Assembly: GCA_965219965.1 (NCBI GenBank)
Contig: OZ244796.1
Coordinates: forward strand, 186,001-250,000
From: G965219965 sp965219965
GTDB taxonomy: Bacteria > Pseudomonadota > Alphaproteobacteria > RS24
Length of the DNA stretch: 64,000 nucleotides
Reading direction: 5' to 3'
Part shown: positions 26,921-36,793 of the stretch, in pieces
Position numbering within the stretch: position 1 is the first letter of the stretch
Layout of the letters: every line of letters begins with the position of its first letter
Made by a program: the position numbers and the translations under genes
The notes under the pieces: model-generated
What the model was told of the DNA's origin: nothing
Databases searched by the model: none
What the model saw: the letters and a program-made list of their open reading frames with translations, nothing else

Positions 26921-27754
26921 ATGCTTATTTATCGTCTTGTTATGGCTATGAGAAACATACCCGCCATGGTGCTGTTCGTGCCGCTTATGGTTGGCTTTCT
27001 GCCCGCCTGCTCAGATGGTGATGAGGAAGAAGTTGCCTATGTGGAGCGCGGTGTTGAGGAAATTTACAACACGGCCTATGACTATTTAAGTGAGCGTGAT
27101 TATCGCCGTGCGGCGGTGGAGTTTGACGAGGTAGAACGCCAGCACCCTTATTCTATTTGGGCACGGCGTGCCATGGTGATGTCGGCCTATGCTTATTATC
27201 GGCAAAATAAATATGGCGATGCGATTTTAACCGCACGGCGTTTTTTGGCACTGCATCCAGGCAATGCCCAAGCACCTTATATGTATTATTTAATTGCCCA
27301 AAGTCAATATGAGCAAATATCCGATACCGCCCGCGATCAGAAAAACACCGAATTGGCACGTGAGGCTTTGACCGACGTTATCCGCCGCTATCCCAATACT
27401 GATTATGCCCGTGATGCACGGCTCAAGCTGGATTTAACCATTGACCATTTGGCAGGTAAGGAAATGGCCATTGGGCGGTATTATTTGCGCCGTCATTCTT
27501 ATGTGGCCGCCATTGCGCGATTCAAAAATGTGATTTTGCAATATCAGCGCACCACTCATGCTGAAGAGGCTTTGCACCGCTTGACGGAAGCCTATCTCGC
27601 TCTGGGGCTGGAGGAAGAAGCCAAAGCATCGGCCGCCGTTCTGGGGTATAATTATCCAGCAGGTGCGTGGTATGCCGATTCGTACCGTATGCTTGTGGAG
27701 CGCGATTTTACCCCGACTACCGAGTCGGCATGGTATAAACGCATTTGGAGATAA
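26921..27754 (+). CDS. bamD: Outer membrane assembly lipoprotein BamD
   Basis: 277 aa lipoprotein of the BAM complex that inserts beta-barrel proteins. N-terminal signal with hydrophobic core AMVLFVPLMVGFLPAC; the Cys at about residue 30 would be lipidated (LPAC is a loose lipobox). TPR-like repeats follow: YNTAYDYLSERDYRRAAVEFDEVERQHPYS (residues about 49-78), QNKYGDAILTARRFLALHPGN, LAREALTDVIRRYPNTDYA, and RRHSYVAAIARFKNVILQY. Starts at 26942 or 26948 are possible and would give a more usual signal peptide length. Confidence 0.9.
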   Translation: MLIYRLVMAMRNIPAMVLFVPLMVGFLPACSDGDEEEVAYVERGVEEIYNTAYDYLSERDYRRAAVEFDEVERQHPYSIWARRAMVMSAYAYYRQNKYGDAILTARRFLALHPGNAQAPYMYYLIAQSQYEQISDTARDQKNTELAREALTDVIRRYPNTDYARDARLKLDLTIDHLAGKEMAIGRYYLRRHSYVAAIARFKNVILQYQRTTHAEEALHRLTEAYLALGLEEEAKASAAVLGYNYPAGAWYADSYRMLVERDFTPTTESAWYKRIWR

Positions 27755-27780
27755 TTTTTCTAATCACCTATAGGGTGCCC

Positions 27781-29472
27781 ATGCTCGTTGCATTGTCCAT
27801 ACGCGACATTGTTTTGATTGAGAAGCTTGACCTTGAATGGCGAGCGGGTCTGTGTGCCTTGACTGGCGAAACGGGGGCGGGAAAATCCATTTTGCTAGAC
27901 GCACTGGCATTGGCCACAGGTGCGCGGGGCGATGCCAATTTGGTTGCCCATGGCGCCCAGCGCGGCTCGGTGACAGCCGCCTTTGACATTGCGCCCAATG
28001 GTGAAGCGGCGCGTCTGCTAGATGAAAATGATATTGAATGCGAAGACCAGCTTGTTTTGCGCCGTGTGCAAACCAAAGATGGCCGCACACGGGCTTTTGT
28101 CAATGACAGGCCAGTAAGCATTGGACTGCTCAAACGACTTGGCGCGGCTTTGGTTGAAATTCACGGCCAAAATGAAAGCCAGTCTCTGACCGAAGCTGAA
28201 ACACAGCGCAATTTGTTAGATGCTTTTGCAGCTCATCAAGCAGATGTGGCCGATTTGGAGGAAACCTATCATGCCATGCAGGCGGCTTTGGCGCGGCTGG
28301 AAACTTATCGCCATGCGCGGGCGGAAGCGGCTGGCCAAGCCGATTATTTGCGCCATGCGGTTGAAGAACTCACCCGTCTTGCACCGCAAAAGGGCGAAGA
28401 AGCGGCTTTGACCCAAGAACGCACCATGCTTATGAATGCTGAAAAAATCGCGCAGGATTTGAATGAAGCCTTGGCTTTGCTGGGCGATGATGGCGGTTTT
28501 CACACAGCGTTAAATGGCGCATTGCGGCGGCTGGAAAAAGCCGCCCCGCATGCGGCGGGTCGGCTGGATGAAGCCATTGCCGCTTTGGAGCGCACGGTTT
28601 TGGAAAGTGATGAAGCGCGGCGTGCTTTGGGTGAAGCGGCGGGCGCAGTGGTTTTTAACCCCGAAAAATTGCAAAAGCTAGATGAGCGTTTATTCGCGCT
28701 CAAAGATACTGCCCGCAAACATAATGTTGCAGTTGATGAATTATGCCGCGTGCAAGAACAGCTGGCGGCACAAATTAACGATATTGATAAAGGCGCAGAT
28801 AGCGAATCCGAATTGGAAGCGGCATGGCAGGCGCAGGCAGAAAATTATCAGCAAAAGGCACAGGCCATATCAGCGGGGCGCAAAGCGGCGGCAGAAAAAT
28901 TAGATGCCGCCATTGCGAGCGAATTGCCGCATCTTAAATTAGATGGTGGGCAATTCACTACCCTTATTGAAAGTTGTGATGTCGCGCAGGGCGGGGCGCA
29001 TGGGGTGGATAAGGTGCAATTTATGGCCGCCACTAATCCTGGCACACCGCCAGCACCCATTGCGAAAATCGCCTCTGGCGGCGAGCTGGCACGTTTCATG
29101 CTGGCACTCAAGGTTGCATTGGCAGGTGCGGGCGAGCCGCGCACCATGATTTTTGATGAGGTGGATACGGGCGTGGGCGGGGCGGTGGCTGAAGCCGTGG
29201 GTGAACGACTCAAGCAGTTGGCCAATTATCAGCATGGCTCAGGGGAAGGGCAAGAACAAGGGCAGGTGCTGGTTGTCACCCATTCGCCGCAAGTAGCCGC
29301 TTGTGGCGACCATCAATGGCAAATTGTTAAACGCACGGCGCAGGCCAATACGAAAACGCAAGTCAAAGAATTAACCCGCCCTGACCGCGAAGAAGAAATT
29401 GCCCGCATGTTGGCTGGAGCGACCATAACAGATGAAGCCCGCGCCGCCGCCCATCGTTTATTGGAGGCGTGA
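27781..29472 (+). CDS. recN: DNA repair protein RecN
   Basis: 563 aa SMC-like ATPase in double-strand break repair. Walker A GETGAGKSILLDAL near residue 30; HGQNESQSLTEAETQ; a central coiled coil (about 160-360); ABC signature IASGGELARFMLALK; Walker B TMIFDEVDTGVGG; and VVTHSPQVAACGDHQW. I start at 27781 (MLVALSIRDIVLIEKL), the conserved N-terminus; an in-frame ATG at 27745 lies inside bamD. Its stop is 4 bp before ligA. Confidence 0.94.
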   Translation: MLVALSIRDIVLIEKLDLEWRAGLCALTGETGAGKSILLDALALATGARGDANLVAHGAQRGSVTAAFDIAPNGEAARLLDENDIECEDQLVLRRVQTKDGRTRAFVNDRPVSIGLLKRLGAALVEIHGQNESQSLTEAETQRNLLDAFAAHQADVADLEETYHAMQAALARLETYRHARAEAAGQADYLRHAVEELTRLAPQKGEEAALTQERTMLMNAEKIAQDLNEALALLGDDGGFHTALNGALRRLEKAAPHAAGRLDEAIAALERTVLESDEARRALGEAAGAVVFNPEKLQKLDERLFALKDTARKHNVAVDELCRVQEQLAAQINDIDKGADSESELEAAWQAQAENYQQKAQAISAGRKAAAEKLDAAIASELPHLKLDGGQFTTLIESCDVAQGGAHGVDKVQFMAATNPGTPPAPIAKIASGGELARFMLALKVALAGAGEPRTMIFDEVDTGVGGAVAEAVGERLKQLANYQHGSGEGQEQGQVLVVTHSPQVAACGDHQWQIVKRTAQANTKTQVKELTRPDREEEIARMLAGATITDEARAAAHRLLEA

Positions 29473-29476
29473 GGCC

Positions 29477-31864
29477 ATGCCACGTGATAAGCCTGTTGAA
29501 TATTTAACGCCCAAAGAAGCCGAAGCCGAATTGCAGGTTCTGGCGAATGAAATAGGGGCGCATGATGCGGCTTATTATCAAAAAGACGCACCTATTATTT
29601 CCGATGCTGATTATGACGCGCTACGCCAGCGCAATGAAGCCATTGAACGCCGCTTTCCCGATTTGAAACGCGCCGATAGTCCTAGCGAGAAAGTCGGTGC
29701 GGCACCCGCTTCGGGTTTTGCCAAAATAACCCATGGGGCACCCATGTTATCTTTGGGCAATGCGTTTTCAGAAGGCGATGTACGCGATTTTTCCCGTCGC
29801 GTGAGGCGGTTTTTGAATCTGACCGATGATGAGCCAGTGGCCTATACTTCTGAGCCGAAAATTGACGGCCTGTCTGCTGGTTTGCGCTATGAAAAGGGCG
29901 TTTTGGTGCATGGCGCAACACGTGGCGATGGGCAGGTAGGCGAAGATATTACTGCAAATTTGAAAAAAATTAAGCAAGTGCCACAAAAACTGCCCAATGA
30001 TGCGCCCGATGTGGTGGAAATACGCGGCGAGGTTTATATGTCACATAGCGATTTTGCCGCGCTCAATGCGGTGCAGAAAAAAGCGGGCAAAGCAGCATTT
30101 GCCAATCCACGCAATGCAGCCGCGGGTAGTGTACGCCAGCTTGATGCGTCGGTCACAGCCAGCCGTCCGCTTAAATTTTTCGCCTATGGTTGGGGGGAAA
30201 TTTCTGCCCTTCCAGAAGCCACCCAATATGCAATGATGCAGCTTTTTACGCGCTGGGGGTTTTCTATCAACCCGCTATTGGTGCAGGCGCAAAAGGCAGA
30301 TGATTTAATGGCACATTGGCAAAGCGTCAATGACCAGCGCACGGAGCTGGATTATGATATTGATGGCATGGTTTATAAAATAGACCGTCTAGATTGGCAG
30401 GAAAGGCTAGGCTTTGTCGCTCGCGCCCCGCGCTGGGCGGTGGCGCATAAATTCCCTGCCGAGCAGGCCAATACGCGTATTGAAAGCATTGAAATACAAG
30501 TTGGCCGTACTGGCGCGCAAACACCCGTGGCTCGCCTTGCGCCCGTAACGGTAGGTGGGGTGGTGGTGCAAAATGCCACACTGCATAATGAAGATGAAAT
30601 TACCCGCCTTGATGTGCGCCTTGGTGATATGGTTGTTGTGCAACGGGCAGGTGATGTAATCCCGCAAATTGTTGAGGTGGTCAAAGATAAACGGCCAAAA
30701 AATGCTCAGCCATTCAAATTTCCAAAAACCTGTCCAGCCTGCGGAGCGAAAACGGTCAATGAAATTGGCCCAGATGGGGAAAAGGATGTGGTGCGGCGTT
30801 GCACGGGCGGGTTAAGCTGTCCCGCCCAAGCGCGTGAAAGGCTGAAGCATTTTGTTTCGCGCCAAGCCTTTGATATTGTCGGGCTAGACGAAAAGCAAAT
30901 TGATGAATTTTGGGATTTGGGTTTGCTGAAAACGCCCGTTGATATTTTCCATCTGGCCGAAAAGCATAGCCAAAACCCTCCAGAAAGCTGGCTATATGGG
31001 TCAGGCAAGCAAAAAGGCCAGCTTAAAGACAGCATTAAAAAACTTTTCGCCGCCATAGAAGATAGAAAAACCATTGCGCTTGACCGATTTTTATTTGGTC
31101 TTGGGATTCGCTATGTCGGGCAGGAAACGGCACGGCTTTTGGCGCAACATTATGACGGTTCTGTGCTGGATATGCAAAAAGCTATGCGTATCATTGTCGC
31201 TGATAAGGAATCTGTGGTGGGTTGGGACAATCTATTAGTTGTTAAAGATGTTGGAAAAAAAACAGTGGAGGCTTTGATGGATTTTCTTAAAAAGCCGCAT
31301 AATTGTGACCTTATCGCCAATATGGGCAGGGAAAAAACCCCTTCTGATGCCTTGAAGAGTCTGAATATCTCAAAGATGAAATCTAAGCTAGAGGCTTTAG
31401 GTAGGCATTATAAATCTGTGTCAGCCTTGCAAAAGGATTTACAGCTTCTCGCTAATACAGATGCTGAGGCTATGACCTTGCGTAATGACATAGAGGGTAT
31501 TGGCGGTGTTGGGAGAGAGGCGTCGCGGGCTTTGGTGGACTTCTTCGCCGAGCCGCGCAATGCTGATATTTTTGATGGCCTACTAGCGTCGGGTGTGACC
31601 CCCCAACCGCTTCAACAGGCTGATAAAAATTTACCAATGGCAGGCAAAAGGGTGGTATTTACCGGCACGATGGTGCGTATGACCCGCGCCGAAGCCAAAG
31701 CGCGGGCGGAAAAATTAGGCGCAAAAGTTTCTGGTTCGGTATCGGGGCAAACTGATTATTTAGTCGCGGGTGAAGCGGCTGGCTCTAAGCTAAAAAAGGC
31801 CAATGAATTAGATGTCACCGTGCTTGACGAAGAGGCATGGTTGAAACTTATCAAAGAGACTTAA
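29477..31864 (+). CDS. ligA: NAD-dependent DNA ligase LigA, with an extended HhH region
   Basis: 795 aa; usual LigA is about 670-700 aa. Domain Ia/adenylation: YYQKDAPIISDADYDAL, active-site Lys near residue 128 in EPKIDGLSAGLRYEKG, HGATRGDGQVGEDITANL. OB fold: VQVGRTGAQTP-like IEIQVGRTGAQTPVARL. Zinc finger: four Cys in CPACG and CTGGLSCPAQ. HhH domain: FLFGLGIRYVGQETARLLAQH, then two similar modules, LLVVKDVGKKTVEALMDFL (about 585) and IEGIGGVGREASRALVDFF (about 673). The C-terminal BRCT domain runs from GKRVVFTGTMVRMTRAEAK. I start at ATG 29477 (MPRDKPVEYL); upstream codons overlap recN. Confidence 0.94.
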   Translation: MPRDKPVEYLTPKEAEAELQVLANEIGAHDAAYYQKDAPIISDADYDALRQRNEAIERRFPDLKRADSPSEKVGAAPASGFAKITHGAPMLSLGNAFSEGDVRDFSRRVRRFLNLTDDEPVAYTSEPKIDGLSAGLRYEKGVLVHGATRGDGQVGEDITANLKKIKQVPQKLPNDAPDVVEIRGEVYMSHSDFAALNAVQKKAGKAAFANPRNAAAGSVRQLDASVTASRPLKFFAYGWGEISALPEATQYAMMQLFTRWGFSINPLLVQAQKADDLMAHWQSVNDQRTELDYDIDGMVYKIDRLDWQERLGFVARAPRWAVAHKFPAEQANTRIESIEIQVGRTGAQTPVARLAPVTVGGVVVQNATLHNEDEITRLDVRLGDMVVVQRAGDVIPQIVEVVKDKRPKNAQPFKFPKTCPACGAKTVNEIGPDGEKDVVRRCTGGLSCPAQARERLKHFVSRQAFDIVGLDEKQIDEFWDLGLLKTPVDIFHLAEKHSQNPPESWLYGSGKQKGQLKDSIKKLFAAIEDRKTIALDRFLFGLGIRYVGQETARLLAQHYDGSVLDMQKAMRIIVADKESVVGWDNLLVVKDVGKKTVEALMDFLKKPHNCDLIANMGREKTPSDALKSLNISKMKSKLEALGRHYKSVSALQKDLQLLANTDAEAMTLRNDIEGIGGVGREASRALVDFFAEPRNADIFDGLLASGVTPQPLQQADKNLPMAGKRVVFTGTMVRMTRAEAKARAEKLGAKVSGSVSGQTDYLVAGEAAGSKLKKANELDVTVLDEEAWLKLIKET

Positions 31865-31866
31865 AC

Positions 31867-32334
31867 TTAATTTTTAAGCAAGAAGCCTTTCTTGCCATGA
31901 GGGGGTGAGGGTGGAAAGGCGGGTTCTAAATGGCCGTGGCGGGTTTCGCGCCGTTCGGGAATGAAATATTGCCGTTGCGCCCAATCAAAACATTCTGTTT
32001 GGTGGCGACGCATTAATTCCATTGTTCCCATGCCTCTATAGCCTGCTTGCACCATGGCTTTGCTGAGCCGTTTTAATTGGCGCGGCGTCATATCGCCTGT
32101 ATCTTTAGATGATTTGGACACAGCCAAAACGGGCAGGCTAGGCATTTTATTTTCATAGCAATGAGCGACGACATGATTGAGATGCCGATAAAGCAAAGCG
32201 TAAATATATGGCCAGTCTTGGTCAGCAATGCCATAATGGCGGGTGATATCAATGAAACTGGTAAAAATACGCTTCTTGGCTTTGAACAGTAAAAATTCAA
32301 CTGTGGTCTGATTGTTAAATCTCTGAGCTAACAT
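31867..32334 (-). CDS. Protein of unknown function
   Basis: 155 aa, not recognised. No signal peptide or membrane helix. The N-terminal two thirds look like a compact mixed fold (MLAQRFNNQTTVEFLLFKAK, then RHYGIADQDWPYIYALLYRH, then LPVLAVSKSSKDTGDMTPRQ), followed by a basic helical part (LKRLSKAMVQAGYRGMGTME) and a Pro/Lys-rich tail. I chose the ATG at 32334 because GAGGGG lies 6 nt upstream; an in-frame ATG at 32379 has no ribosome site. Stops 2 bp after the convergent ligA stop. Codon choice is like its neighbours but A/T-richer. Confidence 0.65.
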   Translation of the reverse strand: MLAQRFNNQTTVEFLLFKAKKRIFTSFIDITRHYGIADQDWPYIYALLYRHLNHVVAHCYENKMPSLPVLAVSKSSKDTGDMTPRQLKRLSKAMVQAGYRGMGTMELMRRHQTECFDWAQRQYFIPERRETRHGHLEPAFPPSPPHGKKGFLLKN

Positions 32335-32467
32335 ATTTCCCCTCATATTTTTGTTACAGCCTAACACTAATAGGCGCAAATATTTTTTTCAACCAACCAT
32401 AAGTTGTATATCAAAATTTTTGTTTTTCTCCTATTTTCAGCGTTTTTTATCGCGATTCGCTGGTTTT

Positions 32468-34273
32468 TTAATCAAGCGGGGCGCAGACGGCGGTCAGCCA
32501 TTTTCGTGTTGAGTCGTCTAATAACGCGGCCAGATTCGTCAGCACCATTTGATGATAATTATTAAGCCATGCGCGCTCATCTTGGGTGAGCAATTTTGTA
32601 TCAATCAGACGGCGGTCAATGGGTGCCATGGTAAGCGGCGCGAAGCTGTGCATTTCTTCCGCTTCACCCGCCTGCAAGGTAAGTGGGGTGACATATTGCA
32701 AATTCTCAATGCGAATCCCAAACGTGCCTTCACGGTAATAGCCAGGTTCATTTGAAACAATCATGCCTTCTTTCAGTGCCGCCGTGCCATTGCGCGAAAT
32801 GCTTTGCGGCCCTTCATGCACAGAAAGATAGCTGCCCACACCATGCCCCGTGCCATGGTCAAAATCCAATCCGCCCGCCCAAAGTGGCGCACGGGCGAGT
32901 GCGTCCAAAGCAATACCATTTGTGTCTTTGGGAAAACGCGCTGCAGCTAAAGCAATATGGCCCTTTAGCACACGGGTGAAAGCCATAATGGCATCATCGG
33001 GCGGCGGCGCGCCTGTGACCCATATGGTGCGGGTGACATCGGTGGTGCCATCTTGATATTGGCCGCCACTATCAACTAAATAAATATCGCCGGGCTGAAT
33101 TTTGCGATTGGTCGCTTTGGTGACGCGGTAATGAATAATCGCGCCATTCGCCCCAGAGGCTGAAATTGTGTCAAAGCTCAAATCCAGCAATTCATCCGCT
33201 TGGGTACGGAAGGCTTCTAATTTTTGCGCGGCAGAAATTTCCGTTTCCTTGCCTTTGGGTGCATGAGTATCAAACCAGCACAAAAATCGGCATAAAGCCG
33301 CACCATCTCTTTTATGCGCGGCAATGGCACCGTCAATTTCCGCTTGGCTTTTGCAGGCTTTGGGCAGGCTACACGGGTCAGCCATATTGACCGCATCGGG
33401 TAGCCAATCGGCAAAAATATAATTGGCTGTGCTTTCATCTAGCCCAATGCGTGTATTTTTGTGCTGGCGCAAATGGGTTTGCATTTTTTCTGGCGGGATT
33501 AAATTCACCTCGCCACCAATATGAGCCAGTACGGATTTTTCTACCCGTTCAGGCGCGATAAACCAATCCACCGCACCATTTTTATGCAAGAGCGCATAGG
33601 ATAAAGCAAAAGGCGTGTGCGGCACATCCGCACCGCGAATGTTTAATGCCCATGCAATGCTTTCGGGGCGGGTGAGCAGAAAAGCCGCGCAATTTTTTTC
33701 GTTTATCACTTTGCATAGTTTTTCACGCTTGGCACGGCTGGTTTGGCCAGCGCGTGTATCGGGATGAATGCGGACGGGTTCTTGCGGCAGGGGCGGTTGG
33801 TCGTGCCAAATCATATCAAGCAGGTTGGGTGTGATGGGTTTGAAGCTGATATTATTTTCTTTTAGCGTTTCGGCCATATCATTGTGCTGTTTAATGCTGT
33901 GCAGAAAAGGGTCAAAGCCAATCACCGCGCCATTGGGAAGTTGCTCTTTGAGCCAATCCTTTATGCGCGTTTGGGCGAGGGGGGTAATATCAAAGCAATT
34001 CGTGTCCACTTGCTGCGGGGCTTGCAACACATAGCGACCATCTACGAATAGACCTGCGCCTTTGGCCAGCACCACCGCCGTACCGGCTGAGCCGTCAAAT
34101 CCAGTCAGCCATTTAAGCCGTGCGCCATGCGGTGGGACATATTCGCCCATAAAAGCATCTTCATGTGGTACAAGAAACGCATCTAGCTTGTGCTTTTGCA
34201 TTTGGGCACGCAAAAGCTTCAGGCGTGGCGCACCCGTTTCAGGATCGGCATGGGTTTCAAAATTTTGCAACAT
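32468..34273 (-). CDS. pepP: Xaa-Pro aminopeptidase (M24B)
   Basis: 601 aa metallopeptidase removing an N-terminal residue ahead of proline. Two creatinase-like N-terminal domains (LVPHEDAFMGEYVPPHGARL, GFDGSAGTAVVL, FVDGRYVLQAPQQVD) precede the pita-bread catalytic domain. Metal ligands: the two Asp in YLVDSGGQYQDGTTDVTRT, His in FDHGTGHGVGSYLSVHEGP, and Glu in VSNEPGYYREGTFGIRIENL (two). The ~600-residue, three-domain form resembles the eukaryotic-type enzyme rather than the 440-residue E. coli PepP. 10 bp after uvrD's stop on the same strand. Confidence 0.92.
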   Translation of the reverse strand: MLQNFETHADPETGAPRLKLLRAQMQKHKLDAFLVPHEDAFMGEYVPPHGARLKWLTGFDGSAGTAVVLAKGAGLFVDGRYVLQAPQQVDTNCFDITPLAQTRIKDWLKEQLPNGAVIGFDPFLHSIKQHNDMAETLKENNISFKPITPNLLDMIWHDQPPLPQEPVRIHPDTRAGQTSRAKREKLCKVINEKNCAAFLLTRPESIAWALNIRGADVPHTPFALSYALLHKNGAVDWFIAPERVEKSVLAHIGGEVNLIPPEKMQTHLRQHKNTRIGLDESTANYIFADWLPDAVNMADPCSLPKACKSQAEIDGAIAAHKRDGAALCRFLCWFDTHAPKGKETEISAAQKLEAFRTQADELLDLSFDTISASGANGAIIHYRVTKATNRKIQPGDIYLVDSGGQYQDGTTDVTRTIWVTGAPPPDDAIMAFTRVLKGHIALAAARFPKDTNGIALDALARAPLWAGGLDFDHGTGHGVGSYLSVHEGPQSISRNGTAALKEGMIVSNEPGYYREGTFGIRIENLQYVTPLTLQAGEAEEMHSFAPLTMAPIDRRLIDTKLLTQDERAWLNNYHQMVLTNLAALLDDSTRKWLTAVCAPLD

Positions 34274-34282
34274 GGCGCATTA

Positions 34283-36553
34283 TTATTCCACGCTATCTGC
34301 TTTTTGTAAAAAATTATCCAGCACTTTTTTAACGCCCGCCTTCTCAAAGGCCACAGTGCATTTATTGCCATCAATGGCTTCAATCCGTCCATAGCCGAAT
34401 TTTTGGTGGAAAACACGGGTCTTGCGAGTGAATTTGCTGTCATCTTTGATTGGGGCGGCTTTTTGAGCGCGAGCGGGGCGGCTTTTGATGTTTAGGCTGG
34501 TCTTGGCTGCTTGGCCATGGTCGGTCGTTTCAATATGAATATGCTCAGATGGCAATTCTCCAATAAAACGTGAGGGTGCATTGGATACCCATTGCCCGTG
34601 TGTTTTGCGATTGCCTGCAAAAGAAATAGTGGCCCTTTTTTTAGCACGGGTTAACCCGACATGGGCGAGACGGCGTTCTTCTTCTAAAGCCTTGTCGCCA
34701 CTTTCATCTAGGCTACGCTGATTGGGAAACACGCCTTCTTCCCAGCCAGGCAGGAAAACAGTTTCAAATTCTAACCCCTTGGCGGCATGGAGCGTCATCA
34801 GCGATACTTTGTCATCTGTACCATTCTCGGCTGCTTCCATGACCAGCGCAATATGCTCTAAATACTCGGCGAGCGTGCTAAATTCTTCCATAGAGCGAAT
34901 AAGCTCTTTCAAATTATCCAGCTTAGCTGGCGCATCAGGTGTTTTGGTTGCTTGCCACATTTGCATATAGCCACTTTCATCTAACACGCGCTTGGCCAGC
35001 TCATGAGGAGGCAGGGTGTCTTTAAGTTGTCGCCAATGATTAAGTGATTGCACAAATTCGTCCAGCTTTTTACGGCTGGCGGGTTTAAGCTCATCCGTTT
35101 CAATGAGTTTACTCGCTGCACGCATTAGCGAAACACCTTGCCCGCGGGCGGCTTGATGGAGTGTTTGCAAGCTCACACTACCCAAACCACGGCGCGGCTT
35201 ATTGCAAATACGCTCAAAAGCTAAATCATCATCGGGTTGAGCAATAAGACGCAAATAAGCATTGGCATCACGTATTTCAGCGCGTTCATAAAAGCGCGGC
35301 CCGCCGATGACGCGGTAAGGAATGGCTTCGGCAATGAAGCGGTCTTCAAATTCGCGCATTTGAAAAGAGGCGCGCACTAAAATAGCGATTTCATTAAGCT
35401 GGTGGCCCCTATGCTGGTGGTTTTCAATGTCCATGCTGGTCATATGAGCTTCCTGCATCCCATCCCAAACACTGCGGAGGGTGACTTTTTCGCCGCCCTT
35501 AATATCTGTCCACAGTGTTTTGCCCAGCCGGTTTTGATTGGCTTTAATTAGCTCTGTTGCTGCGCCTAAAATATGGGTAGTGGAACGGTAATTCTGCTCT
35601 AGGCGGATAATTGTTGCGCCAGAAAAATCTTCCTCAAAGCGCAATATGTTATTGACCTCTGCACCGCGCCAACCATAAATGGACTGGTCGTCATCACCGA
35701 CGCAACAAATATTGCCATGCTCTTGCGCTAAAAGCCGCAGCCAAAGATATTGCGCTGTATTGGTGTCTTGATATTCATCCACCAACATATGCTCAAAACG
35801 GTTTTGCCATTTAGCTAACACATCGGGATTTTCTTGGAACAAGCGTAGGCACTCTAACAGCAAATCACCAAAATCGGCGGCGTTTAATGTTTTTAGACGT
35901 TTTTGATACAGCGTGTATATTTTGCCGCCGCTTTTATTGGCAAAGGCTTCGGCTTCCGAAGGTGGCACTTGGTCAGGCTGGAGTCCGCGATTTTTCCATT
36001 GGTCAATGAGTCCAGCCATTTGCCGCGCTGGCCATTTTTTTTCATCTATATTTACGTCTTGCAAAATTTGTTTTACCAGCCGGATTTGGTCATCTGCGTC
36101 TAAAATGGTGAAATCGGAGCGCAAACCCACCAGCTCAGCATGGTGGCGCAAAATTTTGGCAGAAATAGAATGAAATGTACCAAGCCATGGCATATTTTCC
36201 ATTTGTGTGCCGACTAGCGCACCGATGCGGGCTTTCATTTCGCGTGCTGCTTTATTGGTGAAAGTCACAGCAAGAAATTGGCTTGGCCAAGCCTGACCCG
36301 TGGCGAGTTTATGGGCAATGCGGGTGGTTAGCACACGGGTCTTGCCTGTACCCGCACCTGCCAAAACTAAAAGCGGCCCGTCTGGTGCGAGAACAGCTTC
36401 GCGCTGCTTATCATTCATTTGCGCCATGCTGGCGGCGAGTGTGTCACTGATTTTATTTTCAGGTTTTTGCGCTTCTTTTTGAGCAGGGGTGGCGGTGGGC
36501 GTATCGCCCTCATCACCAAGGTCAAATATATCGTCAGATGGGTCGCCGTTCAT
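34283..36553 (-). CDS. uvrD: UvrD/PcrA-type DNA helicase
   Basis: 756 aa superfamily 1A 3'-5' helicase for nucleotide excision and mismatch repair. An acidic, disordered N-terminus of about 45 residues precedes MNDKQREAVLAPDGPLLVLAGAGTGKTR (Q motif and Walker A, residues about 47-73), VTFTNKAAREMKARI, LLVDEYQDTN-type MLVDEYQDTNTAQYLWL, DDQSIYGWRGAEV, LEQNYRST, LMTLHAAKGLEFE and VGLTRAKKR. A C-terminal PcrA-like Tudor module includes VFHQKFGYGRIEAIDGNKC. Downstream of a small RHH gene with a 9-bp gap, so probably co-transcribed. Confidence 0.94.
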   Translation of the reverse strand: MNGDPSDDIFDLGDEGDTPTATPAQKEAQKPENKISDTLAASMAQMNDKQREAVLAPDGPLLVLAGAGTGKTRVLTTRIAHKLATGQAWPSQFLAVTFTNKAAREMKARIGALVGTQMENMPWLGTFHSISAKILRHHAELVGLRSDFTILDADDQIRLVKQILQDVNIDEKKWPARQMAGLIDQWKNRGLQPDQVPPSEAEAFANKSGGKIYTLYQKRLKTLNAADFGDLLLECLRLFQENPDVLAKWQNRFEHMLVDEYQDTNTAQYLWLRLLAQEHGNICCVGDDDQSIYGWRGAEVNNILRFEEDFSGATIIRLEQNYRSTTHILGAATELIKANQNRLGKTLWTDIKGGEKVTLRSVWDGMQEAHMTSMDIENHQHRGHQLNEIAILVRASFQMREFEDRFIAEAIPYRVIGGPRFYERAEIRDANAYLRLIAQPDDDLAFERICNKPRRGLGSVSLQTLHQAARGQGVSLMRAASKLIETDELKPASRKKLDEFVQSLNHWRQLKDTLPPHELAKRVLDESGYMQMWQATKTPDAPAKLDNLKELIRSMEEFSTLAEYLEHIALVMEAAENGTDDKVSLMTLHAAKGLEFETVFLPGWEEGVFPNQRSLDESGDKALEEERRLAHVGLTRAKKRATISFAGNRKTHGQWVSNAPSRFIGELPSEHIHIETTDHGQAAKTSLNIKSRPARAQKAAPIKDDSKFTRKTRVFHQKFGYGRIEAIDGNKCTVAFEKAGVKKVLDNFLQKADSVE

Positions 36554-36562
36554 CTCACTTGT

Positions 36563-36793
36563 TTAGCACAAGTTCCGTGATTCTGCCCGCTTATACCAAT
36601 CCAGCACATAAAGGCGGATGGCCGATGAGAGTGAGGCATGGCGGCTTTGGGCGTCAATTTCGGCAATCAGTTCCGCCCGCCCCAAGCCACGCATGGCGGC
36701 AATATCCCCCAGCGCATCCCAAAAGGGCGTTTCCAAAGAAATGCTGGTCGCATGACCCGCAATTTTAAGGGAACGCTTTTGCGGTTTGGTCAT
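36563..36793 (-). CDS. Ribbon-helix-helix domain protein
   Basis: 76 aa protein of the alphaproteobacterial RHH family (COG4321 type). After a basic start (MTKPQKRSLKIAGHATSISL) come the ribbon strand ISLETPFWDALGDIAA and helices in LGRAELIAEIDAQSRHASLS and SAIRLYVLDWYKRA. Members are usually found beside fumC, as here: the fumC TAA is followed at once by this ATG. A DNA-binding role is likely from the fold; targets are unknown. The frequently accompanying DUF4169 gene is absent. Confidence 0.82.
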   Translation of the reverse strand: MTKPQKRSLKIAGHATSISLETPFWDALGDIAAMRGLGRAELIAEIDAQSRHASLSSAIRLYVLDWYKRAESRNLC

